26,517 nt of DNA from a virus. The position numbers were made by a program, and so were the translations under genes. The stretch spans positions 1 to 26,517 of the IMG/VR virus record IMGVR_UViG_3300032220_000848. The stretch is one strand, 5' to 3'. The notes under the pieces are model-generated. The model was not told the DNA's origin. It saw nothing but the letters and a program-made list of their open reading frames with translations, and searched no databases. Of the stretch, positions 5,516-12,580 are shown in pieces; the first letter of the stretch is position 1, and each line of letters starts with the position of its first letter.

Positions 5516-5636
5516 GCGTATATATGTATGTGAAGATCCAGAGTGCGGGACAAAGATTACTATTGAAGCTAAGGGTGATTTAGCTGAATCTATCATGTGC
5601 CCATGTGATAAAATAATGCCAACCATTGGTGCATAA
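5508..5636 (+). CDS. Small zinc-ribbon protein (42 aa)
   Basis: Encodes MNKRIYVCEDPECGTKITIE and a second Cys pair in MCPCDK. Cys8, Cys13, Cys31 and Cys33 form a rubredoxin-like or zinc-ribbon pattern. GTAAGGGAAA upstream contains a weak AAGG Shine-Dalgarno site. The gene directly abuts the membrane protein gene at 5637. Confidence 0.55.
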   Translation: MNKRIYVCEDPECGTKITIEAKGDLAESIMCPCDKIMPTIGA

Positions 5637-5870
5637 ATGTGGTCATGGATTTTGGCTGTAATAGGCGTAGCAGGAATTTATTTTGTAGGTCGCAAGACTA
5701 TCTGGGGATGGCTTATTCTCTGTGCAAATGAAGTTTTATGGATTACATATGCACTAATAACAAAACAATATGGATTTATATTTTCAGCAATTGCATATGC
5801 AGCAGTATATATTAAATCTTTTCTGCATTGGCGCAGAGATGAAGAAGAATTAGAAAAGGAAAATAAATGA
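5637..5870 (+). CDS. Three-helix membrane protein, PnuC/SemiSWEET-like look
   Basis: The 77-residue protein has hydrophobic segments at about 2-18, 24-42 and 46-64 and a charged C-terminus (HWRRDEEELEKENK). The Trp-rich pattern (WGWLILCANEVLWITYALI) resembles the small triple-helix units of the PnuC/SemiSWEET transporter fold, so a metabolite-permease or dimeric channel role is possible. The similarity is by eye and weak. It lies between a zinc protein and another small membrane protein, with ATGA-type overlap to the latter. Confidence 0.55.
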   Translation: MWSWILAVIGVAGIYFVGRKTIWGWLILCANEVLWITYALITKQYGFIFSAIAYAAVYIKSFLHWRRDEEELEKENK

Positions 5871-5971
5871 ATACAGCAGAAGCACTTGTATTTGGATCAA
5901 TAGCATTCTTTTCAGGGTATGGACTATCATATCTTGTAATGACTATTGGTATCAAACAAGATAAAGAATAG
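5867..5971 (+). CDS. Tiny single-pass membrane protein (34 aa)
   Basis: Encodes MNTAEALVFGSIAFFSGYGL followed by SYLVMTIGIKQDKE: one transmembrane helix with a short charged tail. It overlaps the 5637 gene and ends eight bases before the tRNA cluster. It may be a small partner subunit of the preceding membrane protein. Confidence 0.5.
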   Translation: MNTAEALVFGSIAFFSGYGLSYLVMTIGIKQDKE

Positions 5972-5979
5972 TGGTATTA

Positions 5980-6053
5980 GCTCCAGTAGCTCAGTTGGTT
6001 AGAGCCCCAAACTCATAATTTGGTCGTCGTAGGTTCAAGTCCTACCTGGTGCA
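5980..6053 (+). tRNA. tRNA with CAT anticodon (Met or Ile2)
   Basis: Cloverleaf: acceptor GCTCCAG/CTGGTGC with a T3-T70 mismatch, D stem GCTC/GAGC, anticodon stem CCAAA/TTTGG with loop CTCATAA, and T stem GTAGG/CCTAC with loop TTCAAGT. A G1-C72 end argues against an initiator tRNA. CAT could read Met, or Ile (AUA) if the wobble C is modified to lysidine. No CCA is encoded. Confidence 0.85.
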
Positions 6054-6057
6054 CTAA

Positions 6058-6130
6058 TGGTCTGTAGCTCAGTTGGTAGAGCGCCGAACTGTTAATTCGG
6101 ATGTCACAGGATCGTAGCCTGTCAGACCAG
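6058..6130 (+). tRNA. tRNA-Asn (GTT)
   Basis: Acceptor TGGTCTG/CAGACCA (seven pairs), D stem GCTC/GAGC, anticodon stem CCGAA/TTCGG with loop CTGTTAA, and T stem ACAGG/CCTGT. The T loop reads ATCGTAG, lacking the usual T54 and A58, which is unusual. It starts five bases after the previous tRNA. Confidence 0.85.
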
Positions 6131-6134
6131 CAAT

Positions 6135-6207
6135 GCGGAAGTAACTCAATTGGTAGAGTACTACCTTGCCAAGGTAGATGTTGCGAGTTCAAATCTCGTC
6201 TTTCGCT
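6135..6207 (+). tRNA. tRNA-Gly (GCC), CCA encoded
   Basis: Acceptor GCGGAAG/CTTTCGC (one G-U pair), D stem ACTC/GAGT, anticodon stem CTACC/GGTAG with loop TTGCCAA, T stem GCGAG/CTCGT, and canonical T loop TTCAAAT. CCA follows at 6208-6210. Confidence 0.9.
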
Positions 6208-6211
6208 CCAA

Positions 6212-6284
6212 ACCTCTGTAGTTCAGTGGATAGAACACAGGACTTCTAAGCCTGGTGTCGCAGGTTCAATTCCTGCCAGGGGTA
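6212..6284 (+). tRNA. tRNA-Arg (TCT)
   Basis: Acceptor ACCTCTG/CAGGGGT (seven pairs, one G-U), D stem GTTC/GAAC, anticodon stem CAGGA/GCCTG with an A31-G39 mismatch, loop CTTCTAA, and T stem GCAGG/CCTGC with loop TTCAATT. It decodes AGA, an arginine codon used often by the genes in this window. Confidence 0.9.
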
Positions 6285-6291
6285 CAAAGCA

Positions 6292-6300
6292 TGATACAAT
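6292..6300 (+). promoter_or_regulatory. Extended -10 promoter before the sugar cassette
   Basis: TGATACAAT (hexamer 6295-6300) lies eight bases after the last tRNA. The GGGGGA at 6317-6322 then serves as Shine-Dalgarno for the glycosyltransferase. A second TATAAT at 6306-6311 lies closer. Confidence 0.5.
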
Positions 6301-6326
6301 TGTTTTATAATAAAATGGGGGAATCG

Positions 6327-7268
6327 TTGTCAAATATAGTATTTTTAGGTAACTTTCGTGTTGACTACACAAGCGAATCTCATCATGCAAAATCTTTAGA
6401 GGAACTTGGACATAATGTAATAAGAATGCAAGAGTCTGAGGCTAGATCAGAAGATATTTTATCTGCATGCGTAAATAGCGATCTGTTTATTTGGATACAT
6501 ACACATGGCTGGGAAACACAAGGCAAGATCAGCATGGAAAAGCTTCTTCAAACATTAAAAACTTTATCTATTCCAAGCATGACATACCATCTTGATTTAT
6601 GGTTTGGGCTTCAAAGACAAAAAGATCTTGAGTCATTTCCTGTATATAAAATGATTGATCATTTCTTTACTGTTGATAGTCAGATGGCAAACTGGTTTAA
6701 CGAAAAGACTGAAGTTAAAGGCCACTACTTGCCTGCTGGTGTATTTGGTCCTGAATGTACTATTAGGGATGTTACCAAAAAGCATGATGTTCTATTTGTT
6801 GGTAGTAAAAAGTATCATCCTGAATGGCCTTACCGTCCAAAATTAATTGATTGGCTAGACAAAACATATGGAAATAGATTTGAGCATTATGGAAATGGTG
6901 GAGTTAGATCAATAAGAGGGCTAGGTCTAAATAAACTTTATTGGTCTACCAAGGTAGTGGTTGGTGATACTTTATGTATTGATTTTAATTACCCTGACTA
7001 TTGGTCAGATAGAATTTATGAAACTCTTGGTCGTGGAGGATTCTTAATACACCCATACGTACCTGGACTTGAAAAAGAATTTACTGATAGAGAGCATGTT
7101 GTTTTTTATGAATATAATAATTTTGAACAACTTCAACAGTTAATTGATTACTACATTGAGAATGATGATGAACGTGAAAAGATTAGATTAGCAGGGCATA
7201 GTTTGGTTAAGAGTAATTATACTTATAAACATAGATGGCAAAAAATACTTGAGGATCTAGGAATATGA
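6327..7268 (+). CDS. GT-B glycosyltransferase, CgeB-like
   Basis: From TTG 6327 the protein has 313 residues. The N-terminal half starts MSNIVFLGNFRVDYTSESHH. The C-terminal half has the pattern of Glyco_trans_1_2/CgeB-type proteins: YWSDRIYETLGRGGFLIHPY, then FYEYNNFEQLQQLIDYY, then KSNYTYKHRWQKIL. TTG is chosen because GGGGGA lies at the right distance. ATG 6315 has no such site, and the in-frame codon at 6255 lies inside tRNA-Arg. It is the first of five tightly spaced sugar genes and overlaps the methyltransferase start by ATGA. The acceptor is unknown. Confidence 0.75.
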   Translation: MSNIVFLGNFRVDYTSESHHAKSLEELGHNVIRMQESEARSEDILSACVNSDLFIWIHTHGWETQGKISMEKLLQTLKTLSIPSMTYHLDLWFGLQRQKDLESFPVYKMIDHFFTVDSQMANWFNEKTEVKGHYLPAGVFGPECTIRDVTKKHDVLFVGSKKYHPEWPYRPKLIDWLDKTYGNRFEHYGNGGVRSIRGLGLNKLYWSTKVVVGDTLCIDFNYPDYWSDRIYETLGRGGFLIHPYVPGLEKEFTDREHVVFYEYNNFEQLQQLIDYYIENDDEREKIRLAGHSLVKSNYTYKHRWQKILEDLGI

Positions 7269-7963
7269 ATTACAAAACAATAAATGAAAACTACTCATTT
7301 GAAATTAGAAGTTTTTCTGATGATCCAAGCAATGATCATAACTTAGACTATAAGGTAATTGATGAAACATGGAATGAAAATGTTTATAGAATACATGAGT
7401 ATCAATTTAAAGACAATGCAGTTTTTCTTGATATTGGAGCAAATATTGGGTCCGTTAGCTTATATGTAGATAACTTTAACAAAGTTAGAGATGAAGATAA
7501 CAAAATAAAGGTTTACTCTGTTGAACCAGAGCCTAACAATCTTTTATTACTAAAAGAAAATATTAAAAACAATCCAACAGAAAATATTACAGTTATAAAT
7601 AATGCTATCTGGCATGAACAAAAGACTGTTCTTATTACCAATAAAGGCGGAAATAGCAGCATTATTGATGAAAGAAATGATGAATCTGTAGAAGTTTTAG
7701 CAATAACCATTCAAGACTTTATTGACCTATATGGTATTGATGAAATAGATGTTGTAAAAATAGACATTGAAGGTGCTGAGTTTGATCTTATGATTAATAC
7801 GCCACCTGAAACACTTGCAAAGATTAAATATATTACGCTTGAGTTTGATAAATCTTTTGACGGCAGATTTGGAATTATGGTTGAAAAGCTATCTAAGCAA
7901 TTTGGATTAGAAATTTTAGGCAGCCCAGAACGAGGAGGTTATATTTATGGAAACAGATACTAA
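7265..7963 (+). CDS. FkbM-family methyltransferase
   Basis: The 232-residue protein is a Rossmann SAM-dependent methyltransferase. Motif I is VFLDIGANIGSVSLYV (~residues 56-71), the acidic motif II is VEPEPNNLLLLKENI, and the FkbM hallmark is VVKIDIEGAEFDLM (~160-173). FkbM proteins O-methylate sugars or secondary metabolites, so it probably caps a glycan built by the adjacent glycosyltransferases. It overlaps genes on both sides (ATGA with 6327; 17 bases with 7947). Confidence 0.85.
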   Translation: MNYKTINENYSFEIRSFSDDPSNDHNLDYKVIDETWNENVYRIHEYQFKDNAVFLDIGANIGSVSLYVDNFNKVRDEDNKIKVYSVEPEPNNLLLLKENIKNNPTENITVINNAIWHEQKTVLITNKGGNSSIIDERNDESVEVLAITIQDFIDLYGIDEIDVVKIDIEGAEFDLMINTPPETLAKIKYITLEFDKSFDGRFGIMVEKLSKQFGLEILGSPERGGYIYGNRY

Positions 7964-8735
7964 GATTGACTACTTAATTTGTATACCTATTTATAGAGTA
8001 ACAGAAAGAATATACAACTGCATGGAGTCTATACGAGATAAAAATGTTTTGCTTATAGATAATAGCGGTAATAGAGAGTGTGAAGTATTTGAAAAGAAAT
8101 ATGGCTTTCAGGTAGAGTATCAATCAGAAAATATTGGTTTGGCAAGAGCATGGAACATAGGATTAAAAAAGAACCATGACTGGACCTTTTTTGTTTCATC
8201 CTCAATGTTATTTAATAAACCTTTTTCTCATATAGTTGATATGCTTAATGGCTTTAATGGTTTAATGTTTAGGACACAGCATGGATGGCATTTGGCTGGA
8301 ATAAACAAAAAGCTGGTTGCAGCAATTGGATATTTTGATGAAAATTTTTATCCTTACAATTTTGATGATTGTGATTGGGATCAAAGGTGCAGAATACTTG
8401 AAGAACAAGTTATGAGTACTCCTAATTCAGATGTTGAAGTTTCTTGGCGTAGTCAGTTTGTACATTCTAACACACCTATAAGTTATGTAATGAGAATAAA
8501 CGCCCCTGCTGCAGAAGTTGATGTAACATGTCAAATAGACGGCGGTGCAACAATAGACGGACTAAGAATTAATATTGAACCTCTTCATGATTACTTTAAG
8601 GCTAAGTGGGGCGGAGATAGAACAAGAGAAGGATGGGGCGAATATAAGTATCCATTCAATGATCCTACAAAATCTTTAGATTATTGGCCAGTAAATAGTA
8701 TAGAAACTCTAAAGAAAAACTATGGTTTAATCTAA
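7947..8735 (+). CDS. GT2-like glycosyltransferase
   Basis: The 262-residue protein starts DYLICIPIYRVTERIYNCME, followed by VLLIDNSGN (GT-A beta strand), NIGLARAWNIGLKKN (family 2 donor loop) and GYFDENFYPYNFDDCDWDQR. These are in the same order as in the 3449 product, so the two look paralogous. AGGAGG at about 7934-7939 is a strong Shine-Dalgarno site for ATG 7947, inside the previous gene. The donor and acceptor cannot be read from sequence. Confidence 0.75.
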   Translation: METDTKIDYLICIPIYRVTERIYNCMESIRDKNVLLIDNSGNRECEVFEKKYGFQVEYQSENIGLARAWNIGLKKNHDWTFFVSSSMLFNKPFSHIVDMLNGFNGLMFRTQHGWHLAGINKKLVAAIGYFDENFYPYNFDDCDWDQRCRILEEQVMSTPNSDVEVSWRSQFVHSNTPISYVMRINAPAAEVDVTCQIDGGATIDGLRINIEPLHDYFKAKWGGDRTREGWGEYKYPFNDPTKSLDYWPVNSIETLKKNYGLI

Positions 8736-9400
8736 TGCAAACAATAGGAATTTTACCAGCATCTGGAAAAGCATCTAGAATTGGCGGTATACCAAAGTTT
8801 TGTTTGCCCATATCTGATGAAAGATCCTTGCTTCAATGGCATGTAGAACAAATGTTAGAAGTATGTGATGAAGTTCGTATATCAACTAGGGCTGAATGGG
8901 TTCCTATTATACAAAACATGGATATGAATGTTAAGTTAATTGTTCGTGAACCGTCAACAATGTCAGATGCCGTAAAATTTATGGTTGGTGAGCAAAATGA
9001 TACCGTTCTTGTTGGTATGCCAGATACTTATATATTGAATTCACCAGTAAATATTTATAAAGCAATGATGAAAGAAACAAATGCTGATTTAGTTCTAGGT
9101 GTTTGGGAGTGCAGTAATGATATAAAAGGTCGTGTTGGACAGGTTTTAGTTTCTGGAGATAAAGTAATTGGCTCTGAAGATAAAGTAGAAGATTGTGATT
9201 ATCCAGACATGTGGGGCACTATGATGTTTAGAAAAAACATGATTAGATATTTAGATCCAACACTAGAGCATCCTGGAAAACAAATCAAGGACTGGATATT
9301 AGACGGTAGAAACATAATGGCAGTAAAGCCTGGAGGTAAATATGTGGATATTGGAACACTAAAAGGATTAAGACAACTGTATAGAGAGATGGACTTATGA
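8735..9400 (+). CDS. Sugar nucleotidyltransferase
   Basis: The 221-residue protein shows the nucleotidyltransferase signature PASGKASRIGGIPKFCLP (residues 8-25; the G-x-G-x-R-x(n)-P-K type with Ala/Ser changes). An MPDTYIL metal motif in VGMPDTYILNS and a GTMMFRKN substrate strand follow. It resembles RmlA/GlmU/GalU-type enzymes that make NDP-sugars from sugar-1-phosphate. It probably supplies the activated donor for the neighbouring glycosyltransferases. It overlaps the 9397 gene by ATGA. It lacks the left-handed helix domain of bifunctional GlmU. Confidence 0.75.
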   Translation: MQTIGILPASGKASRIGGIPKFCLPISDERSLLQWHVEQMLEVCDEVRISTRAEWVPIIQNMDMNVKLIVREPSTMSDAVKFMVGEQNDTVLVGMPDTYILNSPVNIYKAMMKETNADLVLGVWECSNDIKGRVGQVLVSGDKVIGSEDKVEDCDYPDMWGTMMFRKNMIRYLDPTLEHPGKQIKDWILDGRNIMAVKPGGKYVDIGTLKGLRQLYREMDL

Positions 9401-10431
9401 GATTAGGAATCATTGCAAGATCTGATAACACTGGTTTAGGCAATCAAACTATAGAATTAGTTAAGATGCTTAATCCTAGCAAGATCCTTCTGATTGATTC
9501 ATCACACTTCAATGGAAACAAACAACATCCAGAATGGTACTCAGGATATAATGTTACAACTACTAAGCGTGGCATGGCTTCCAGAGAAGAAGTATATGAA
9601 TTCTTAGATGATTTAGATGTAGTAATTAGTTGTGAAATCTTTTATCATAGCTCTTTTGTCAATATGGCTAAGAAAAGAAAAGTTAAAACTATTCTTCAAT
9701 ATAACTATGAGTTTTTAGATTATTTAGTAAATCCAGATGTTGAACTACCAGATATTTTAGTTTCCCCTAGTCTCTGGAACTTTGAAGATGTTGTAACAAA
9801 ATTTAGCGATAGATCAATGGTTGTTCATCTTCCACCTCCAACAAGAGTAGAATTGTTTGCTAATGCAAATAAGATTAATACATCTAATACACATAAAAAA
9901 ATACTCCATATTGGTGGAAAAGCTGCGGTAAAGGATAGAAATGGTACAAATACAGTAGTTGAAATGCTTAAGTATTCTAATGCTGATTATGAACTTGTTA
10001 TTAAGAGTCAGACACCTTTAGACATACCCTGCGATGATCCAAGACTTACTATTGATACCTCTAGTCCTGACTCACGAGAAAGCCTTTACGAGGGCTATGA
10101 CGCTATGATCTTGCCTAGAAGATATGCAGGGTTGTGTTTGCCTATGAACGAAGCTCTATTGGCCTCTCTACCCGTTTTTATGACCAATGTATCTCCCAAC
10201 AACAGTATACTTCCAAAAGAATGGCTTGTAGATTCTGTAAAGACTGATAGGCTAATGACTCGTACAATGCTTGATGTATATGAGGGTGATGCTAAGATGC
10301 TTGCTAGTTTAATTGATCATTACTATGATAGTGATATCTCTACCGCTAAATCTAAGGCTTTTGATATAGGATTTAATAATTTTTCTAATGAAGTTTTATA
10401 TCAAAAATATCAAGACTTATTAAATCTTTAG
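9397..10431 (+). CDS. GT-B glycosyltransferase (GT4-like)
   Basis: 344 residues. The N-terminal Rossmann half (MRLGIIARSDNTGLGNQTIE) binds the acceptor. The C-terminal half holds ILHIGGKAAVKDRNGTNTVV and the donor-binding block YEGYDAMILPRRYAGLCLPM, followed by NEALLASLPVFMTN. This is the usual arrangement of GT4/GT1 enzymes with a GLCLPMNEAL variant of the E-x7-E region. It is the last gene of the plus-strand cassette, and its 3' end overlaps the convergent 10420 gene by 12 bases. Confidence 0.75.
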   Translation: MRLGIIARSDNTGLGNQTIELVKMLNPSKILLIDSSHFNGNKQHPEWYSGYNVTTTKRGMASREEVYEFLDDLDVVISCEIFYHSSFVNMAKKRKVKTILQYNYEFLDYLVNPDVELPDILVSPSLWNFEDVVTKFSDRSMVVHLPPPTRVELFANANKINTSNTHKKILHIGGKAAVKDRNGTNTVVEMLKYSNADYELVIKSQTPLDIPCDDPRLTIDTSSPDSRESLYEGYDAMILPRRYAGLCLPMNEALLASLPVFMTNVSPNNSILPKEWLVDSVKTDRLMTRTMLDVYEGDAKMLASLIDHYYDSDISTAKSKAFDIGFNNFSNEVLYQKYQDLLNL

Positions 10432-11106
10432 CCCTAAAGACTTAGATACTGGAATAATAAATTCTTCAGAAAATTTTTGCTTTAAGTTACCAAGAGTCAT
10501 AAATGTTGCTTTGTTGTCTTTTATAAAATGTATGTTTGTTTTAAGCTCTTTAATCTTAAGGTTTGTATGTTTTAATATATAAAAAGATAACCAAAGATCA
10601 TCAATGATCCAGTAATCTTCTGGGCAATCAAAAAAATCATCATTCAAAAATAAGCTTGAATGACATATCAAACCGCCAGTTCCTGCATAGTTTCCTATTT
10701 CATTATTTTCTAATTTTATTTTATTATTGTATATACTATCTACAAAATGAGCCCAAAATGTTTTAACAGCATTTTCTTCATACTGATCATGACACTCTTG
10801 TATAAAGGTATCTGGAATAATCTCGTCATCATCAATAAAGATTATCTTTTCATATCCTTGTTCAGCCAGTTCTCTTGCTAGCAAGAACCTAGCAAATTGC
10901 TTAAAGTCATTTTGGTAGTTATGTACAGTTACATCAATTCCGTTGCCAAATTTTTTAAGATATCCTAATAGTTTATTATGTCTATTAGAATTATCAACTA
11001 TATAAAAATCAAAGTCTTGATTAGTTTGCCTTTGTAGGCATCCTAAAGTCATTTTAAGGTTTTCAAACCTTATATAAGTACACATTATGAGAGCTGTTTT
11101 TGACAT
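10420..11106 (-). CDS. GT2-family glycosyltransferase
   Basis: The 228-residue protein is a classic GT-A enzyme: MSKTALIMCTYIRFENLKMT, LGCLQRQTNQDFDFYIVDNS, KIIFIDDDEIIPDTF (D-x-D metal/nucleotide site at ~93-95), then YAGTGGLICHS and CPEDYWIIDDLWLSFYI on the acceptor side. It has its own extended -10 promoter and faces the plus-strand sugar cassette tail to tail, overlapping by 12 bases. Convergent overlap may allow antisense interplay. It may act on the same glycan. Confidence 0.8.
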   Translation of the reverse strand: MSKTALIMCTYIRFENLKMTLGCLQRQTNQDFDFYIVDNSNRHNKLLGYLKKFGNGIDVTVHNYQNDFKQFARFLLARELAEQGYEKIIFIDDDEIIPDTFIQECHDQYEENAVKTFWAHFVDSIYNNKIKLENNEIGNYAGTGGLICHSSLFLNDDFFDCPEDYWIIDDLWLSFYILKHTNLKIKELKTNIHFIKDNKATFMTLGNLKQKFSEEFIIPVSKSLGLKI

Positions 11107-11114
11107 ATGTTTTA

Positions 11115-11123
11115 ATTATAGCA
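11115..11123 (-). promoter_or_regulatory. Extended -10 promoter of the 10420 gene
   Basis: Minus strand TGCTATAAT (hexamer 11120-11115), then eight bases to minus ATG 11106, leaving at most a two- or three-base leader. Confidence 0.6.
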
Positions 11124-11125
11124 GT

Positions 11126-11155
11126 AAAAGGGCCAGCCTATTTCTAGACTGGCCC
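11126..11155 (-). terminator. Intrinsic terminator of the long minus operon
   Basis: On the minus strand GGGCCAG (11155-11149), a 12-base loop, CTGGCCC (11136-11130), then TTTT. It follows the stop of the 11172 gene by 17 bases, closes the operon, and lies immediately upstream of the next promoter. Confidence 0.8.
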
Positions 11156-11171
11156 CCCTATTTTTTATTAA

Positions 11172-11474
11172 TTACTTTGGAGCTTTCTTATCTGCTTTTG
11201 TTGCAACCTTTGGGTTAGCAGTCTTCTTTGCAGGTGCCTTTGCAGGTGCCTTAGCAGCCTTGAGAGCCTCTTCTACGGCGCTGGCATCTGGCAAGATACC
11301 AAAAGCCTTGTCGTTAGGGTTGATTGCTCTAATTGCAACTGGTGCTAGTGCAGCAACGAGTGCTGTCCATAGATCCTTTGGATCTGTAACGCCTGCCATA
11401 TATAGGGCAAGACCTGAAGCAAGAACTGATCGTCCATATGATGCAAGTAGTGCCTTTAGTTGTGTTGTATTCAT
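11172..11474 (-). CDS. Holin-like membrane protein with Lys/Ala tail
   Basis: From minus ATG 11474 (AGGAGG five bases upstream) the protein has 100 residues. A hydrophobic N-terminal half (GRSVLASGLALYMAGVTDP and LWTALVAALAPVAIRAINPN) suggests two membrane helices. The C-terminal third is low-complexity Ala/Lys/Pro (KAPAKAPAKKTANPK), like a histone-H1 tail, and could touch membrane phospholipids or DNA. Small phage proteins of this form are often annotated as holins. It ends at the operon terminator. The upstream extension in frame is a shadow of the XapX gene. Confidence 0.6.
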   Translation of the reverse strand: MNTTQLKALLASYGRSVLASGLALYMAGVTDPKDLWTALVAALAPVAIRAINPNDKAFGILPDASAVEEALKAAKAPAKAPAKKTANPKVATKADKKAPK

Positions 11475-11482
11475 TTTTCCTC

Positions 11483-11641
11483 CTAGGATATAATTCGTGT
11501 TAGTATTGTAAAACCAATCCATAATCCAATAATTCCTGCGACTCCCGCAAAAACTGGTGGAGCTGGGACTGGTAATTTGAATGCAGCAAACACGACACCA
11601 CATCCAAAACCTGTTAATGTTGATAATAAAATATCTTTCAT
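11483..11641 (-). CDS. XapX-domain (DUF1427-like) membrane protein
   Basis: The 52-residue protein reads MKDILLSTLTGFGCGVVFAA, then FKLPVPAPPVFAGVAGIIGL and a final hydrophobic segment. The LPVPAPPVxAGxxGIxG block is the hallmark of the XapX domain, a small two-helix membrane protein of unknown function found in bacteria. It sits in an ATGA overlap after the 11638 gene and just before the holin-like gene, so it could belong to the lysis set. Confidence 0.75.
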   Translation of the reverse strand: MKDILLSTLTGFGCGVVFAAFKLPVPAPPVFAGVAGIIGLWIGFTILTRIIS

Positions 11642-12048
11642 TTTGTTTCCTCACTTGGTAGCAACTTCTTTAATTCTTTATACTCTGATGATATTTTTTT
11701 CATTGAGTGATAATGTGGGTATGCATCACCAACAAGTCCGTACTCATCAAAATATGCAATCTCTGGCTCAACTTCGTTTACAAACTTTTCTAAACCGTCT
11801 TGAACATCTTTAATATATTGATATGCCCAATCACGAGAATCTGATAAGAATTTAATAAAGTTTTCTTTATGAATATCATTGTCCATATCATTATTGTCTT
11901 TTAAAGAAGTTAATGATTCAATTTTAGCATAAGCCACAGACAATATGCTTAGTCTACTTATTAGATTATATACTCTGAAAGTTAATCTAACACATACAAT
12001 AAACAAAAATATAGACAGTATGCTTAAGATTATTTCTATAATTGTCAT
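11638..12048 (-). CDS. Membrane-anchored hypothetical protein (136 aa)
   Basis: One N-terminal hydrophobic helix (EIILSILSIFLFIVCVRLTF) is followed by a charged, mostly helical cytoplasmic or external domain (SDSRDWAYQYIKDVQDGLEK...PHYHSMKKISSEYKELKKLL). It overlaps the 12048 stop by one base and the XapX start by four. The position next to holin-like genes could suit a spanin- or antiholin-like role, but no motif shows this. Confidence 0.55.
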   Translation of the reverse strand: MTIIEIILSILSIFLFIVCVRLTFRVYNLISRLSILSVAYAKIESLTSLKDNNDMDNDIHKENFIKFLSDSRDWAYQYIKDVQDGLEKFVNEVEPEIAYFDEYGLVGDAYPHYHSMKKISSEYKELKKLLPSEETK

Positions 12049-12278
12049 TATTTTATAGCCTCCCTTGTAACTAACACTATAGCACCTTCCATCTCTAATG
12101 CATTTTTAAGTTGTACAACATACTGCAATGCTTGCATTTTTTCATCATGATTCATTGCAATAAAGTCATATTCATTTAACTTAATAGTTAAAAAATGTTC
12201 ATTATCAATAATGTCTACTCCAAAATTTTTAGGAGAAAGAATAGAACGAACTGCTCTACGCATAGTATCTGTATACAT
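12048..12278 (-). CDS. Hypothetical 76-aa protein
   Basis: Soluble; MYTDTMRRAVRSILSPKNFG, then beta-like VDIIDNEHFLTIKLNEYDFI and a helical end. It looks like a small alpha/beta domain. It is coupled to both neighbours by one-base stop/start overlaps (TAATG). No known family is recognised. Confidence 0.55.
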   Translation of the reverse strand: MYTDTMRRAVRSILSPKNFGVDIIDNEHFLTIKLNEYDFIAMNHDEKMQALQYVVQLKNALEMEGAIVLVTREAIK

Positions 12279-12580
12279 TAGGATTTATTTTTATTTTCTA
12301 CAAAATGAAAAAGCTCTTCAAGAGATTCCCAGCCAAGATCTTCTGTGATTTCTAATGCTGCTAAAAATATATTCCAAGTTTCATAAACATATTGCTTAGC
12401 TAATTGTGTTGGCTCTACAAGTTCATTATCAACTAAAAATGCAATTGGTAATCCAATATCATTATACTCAATAAAGTCTTTAAAGTATTTGTCAGACTTA
12501 TAGTCCATCCAAAGCTCACCAAGTATAGAAGACATTGCTTCAAAACTTGTTAATTCTTCTCCATTGTTAGAGATTTCCAT
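12278..12580 (-). CDS. Hypothetical acidic protein (100 aa)
   Basis: Acidic, helical and soluble (e.g. SSILGELWMDYKSDKYFKDF and IFLAALEITEDLGWESLEEL). GGGGTGA just upstream of minus ATG 12580 acts as Shine-Dalgarno site. It overlaps the end of whiB by 31 bases, so it is tightly coupled to the WhiB gene. An anti-WhiB or WhiB-partner role is possible from position only. Confidence 0.55.
   Translation of the reverse strand: MEISNNGEELTSFEAMSSILGELWMDYKSDKYFKDFIEYNDIGLPIAFLVDNELVEPTQLAKQYVYETWNIFLAALEITEDLGWESLEELFHFVENKNKS

Noticed and set aside
6255-6314. Upstream extension of the first cassette glycosyltransferase
   Set aside because: It overlaps tRNA-Arg and lacks a Shine-Dalgarno site; TTG 6327 has GGGGGA at the right distance.
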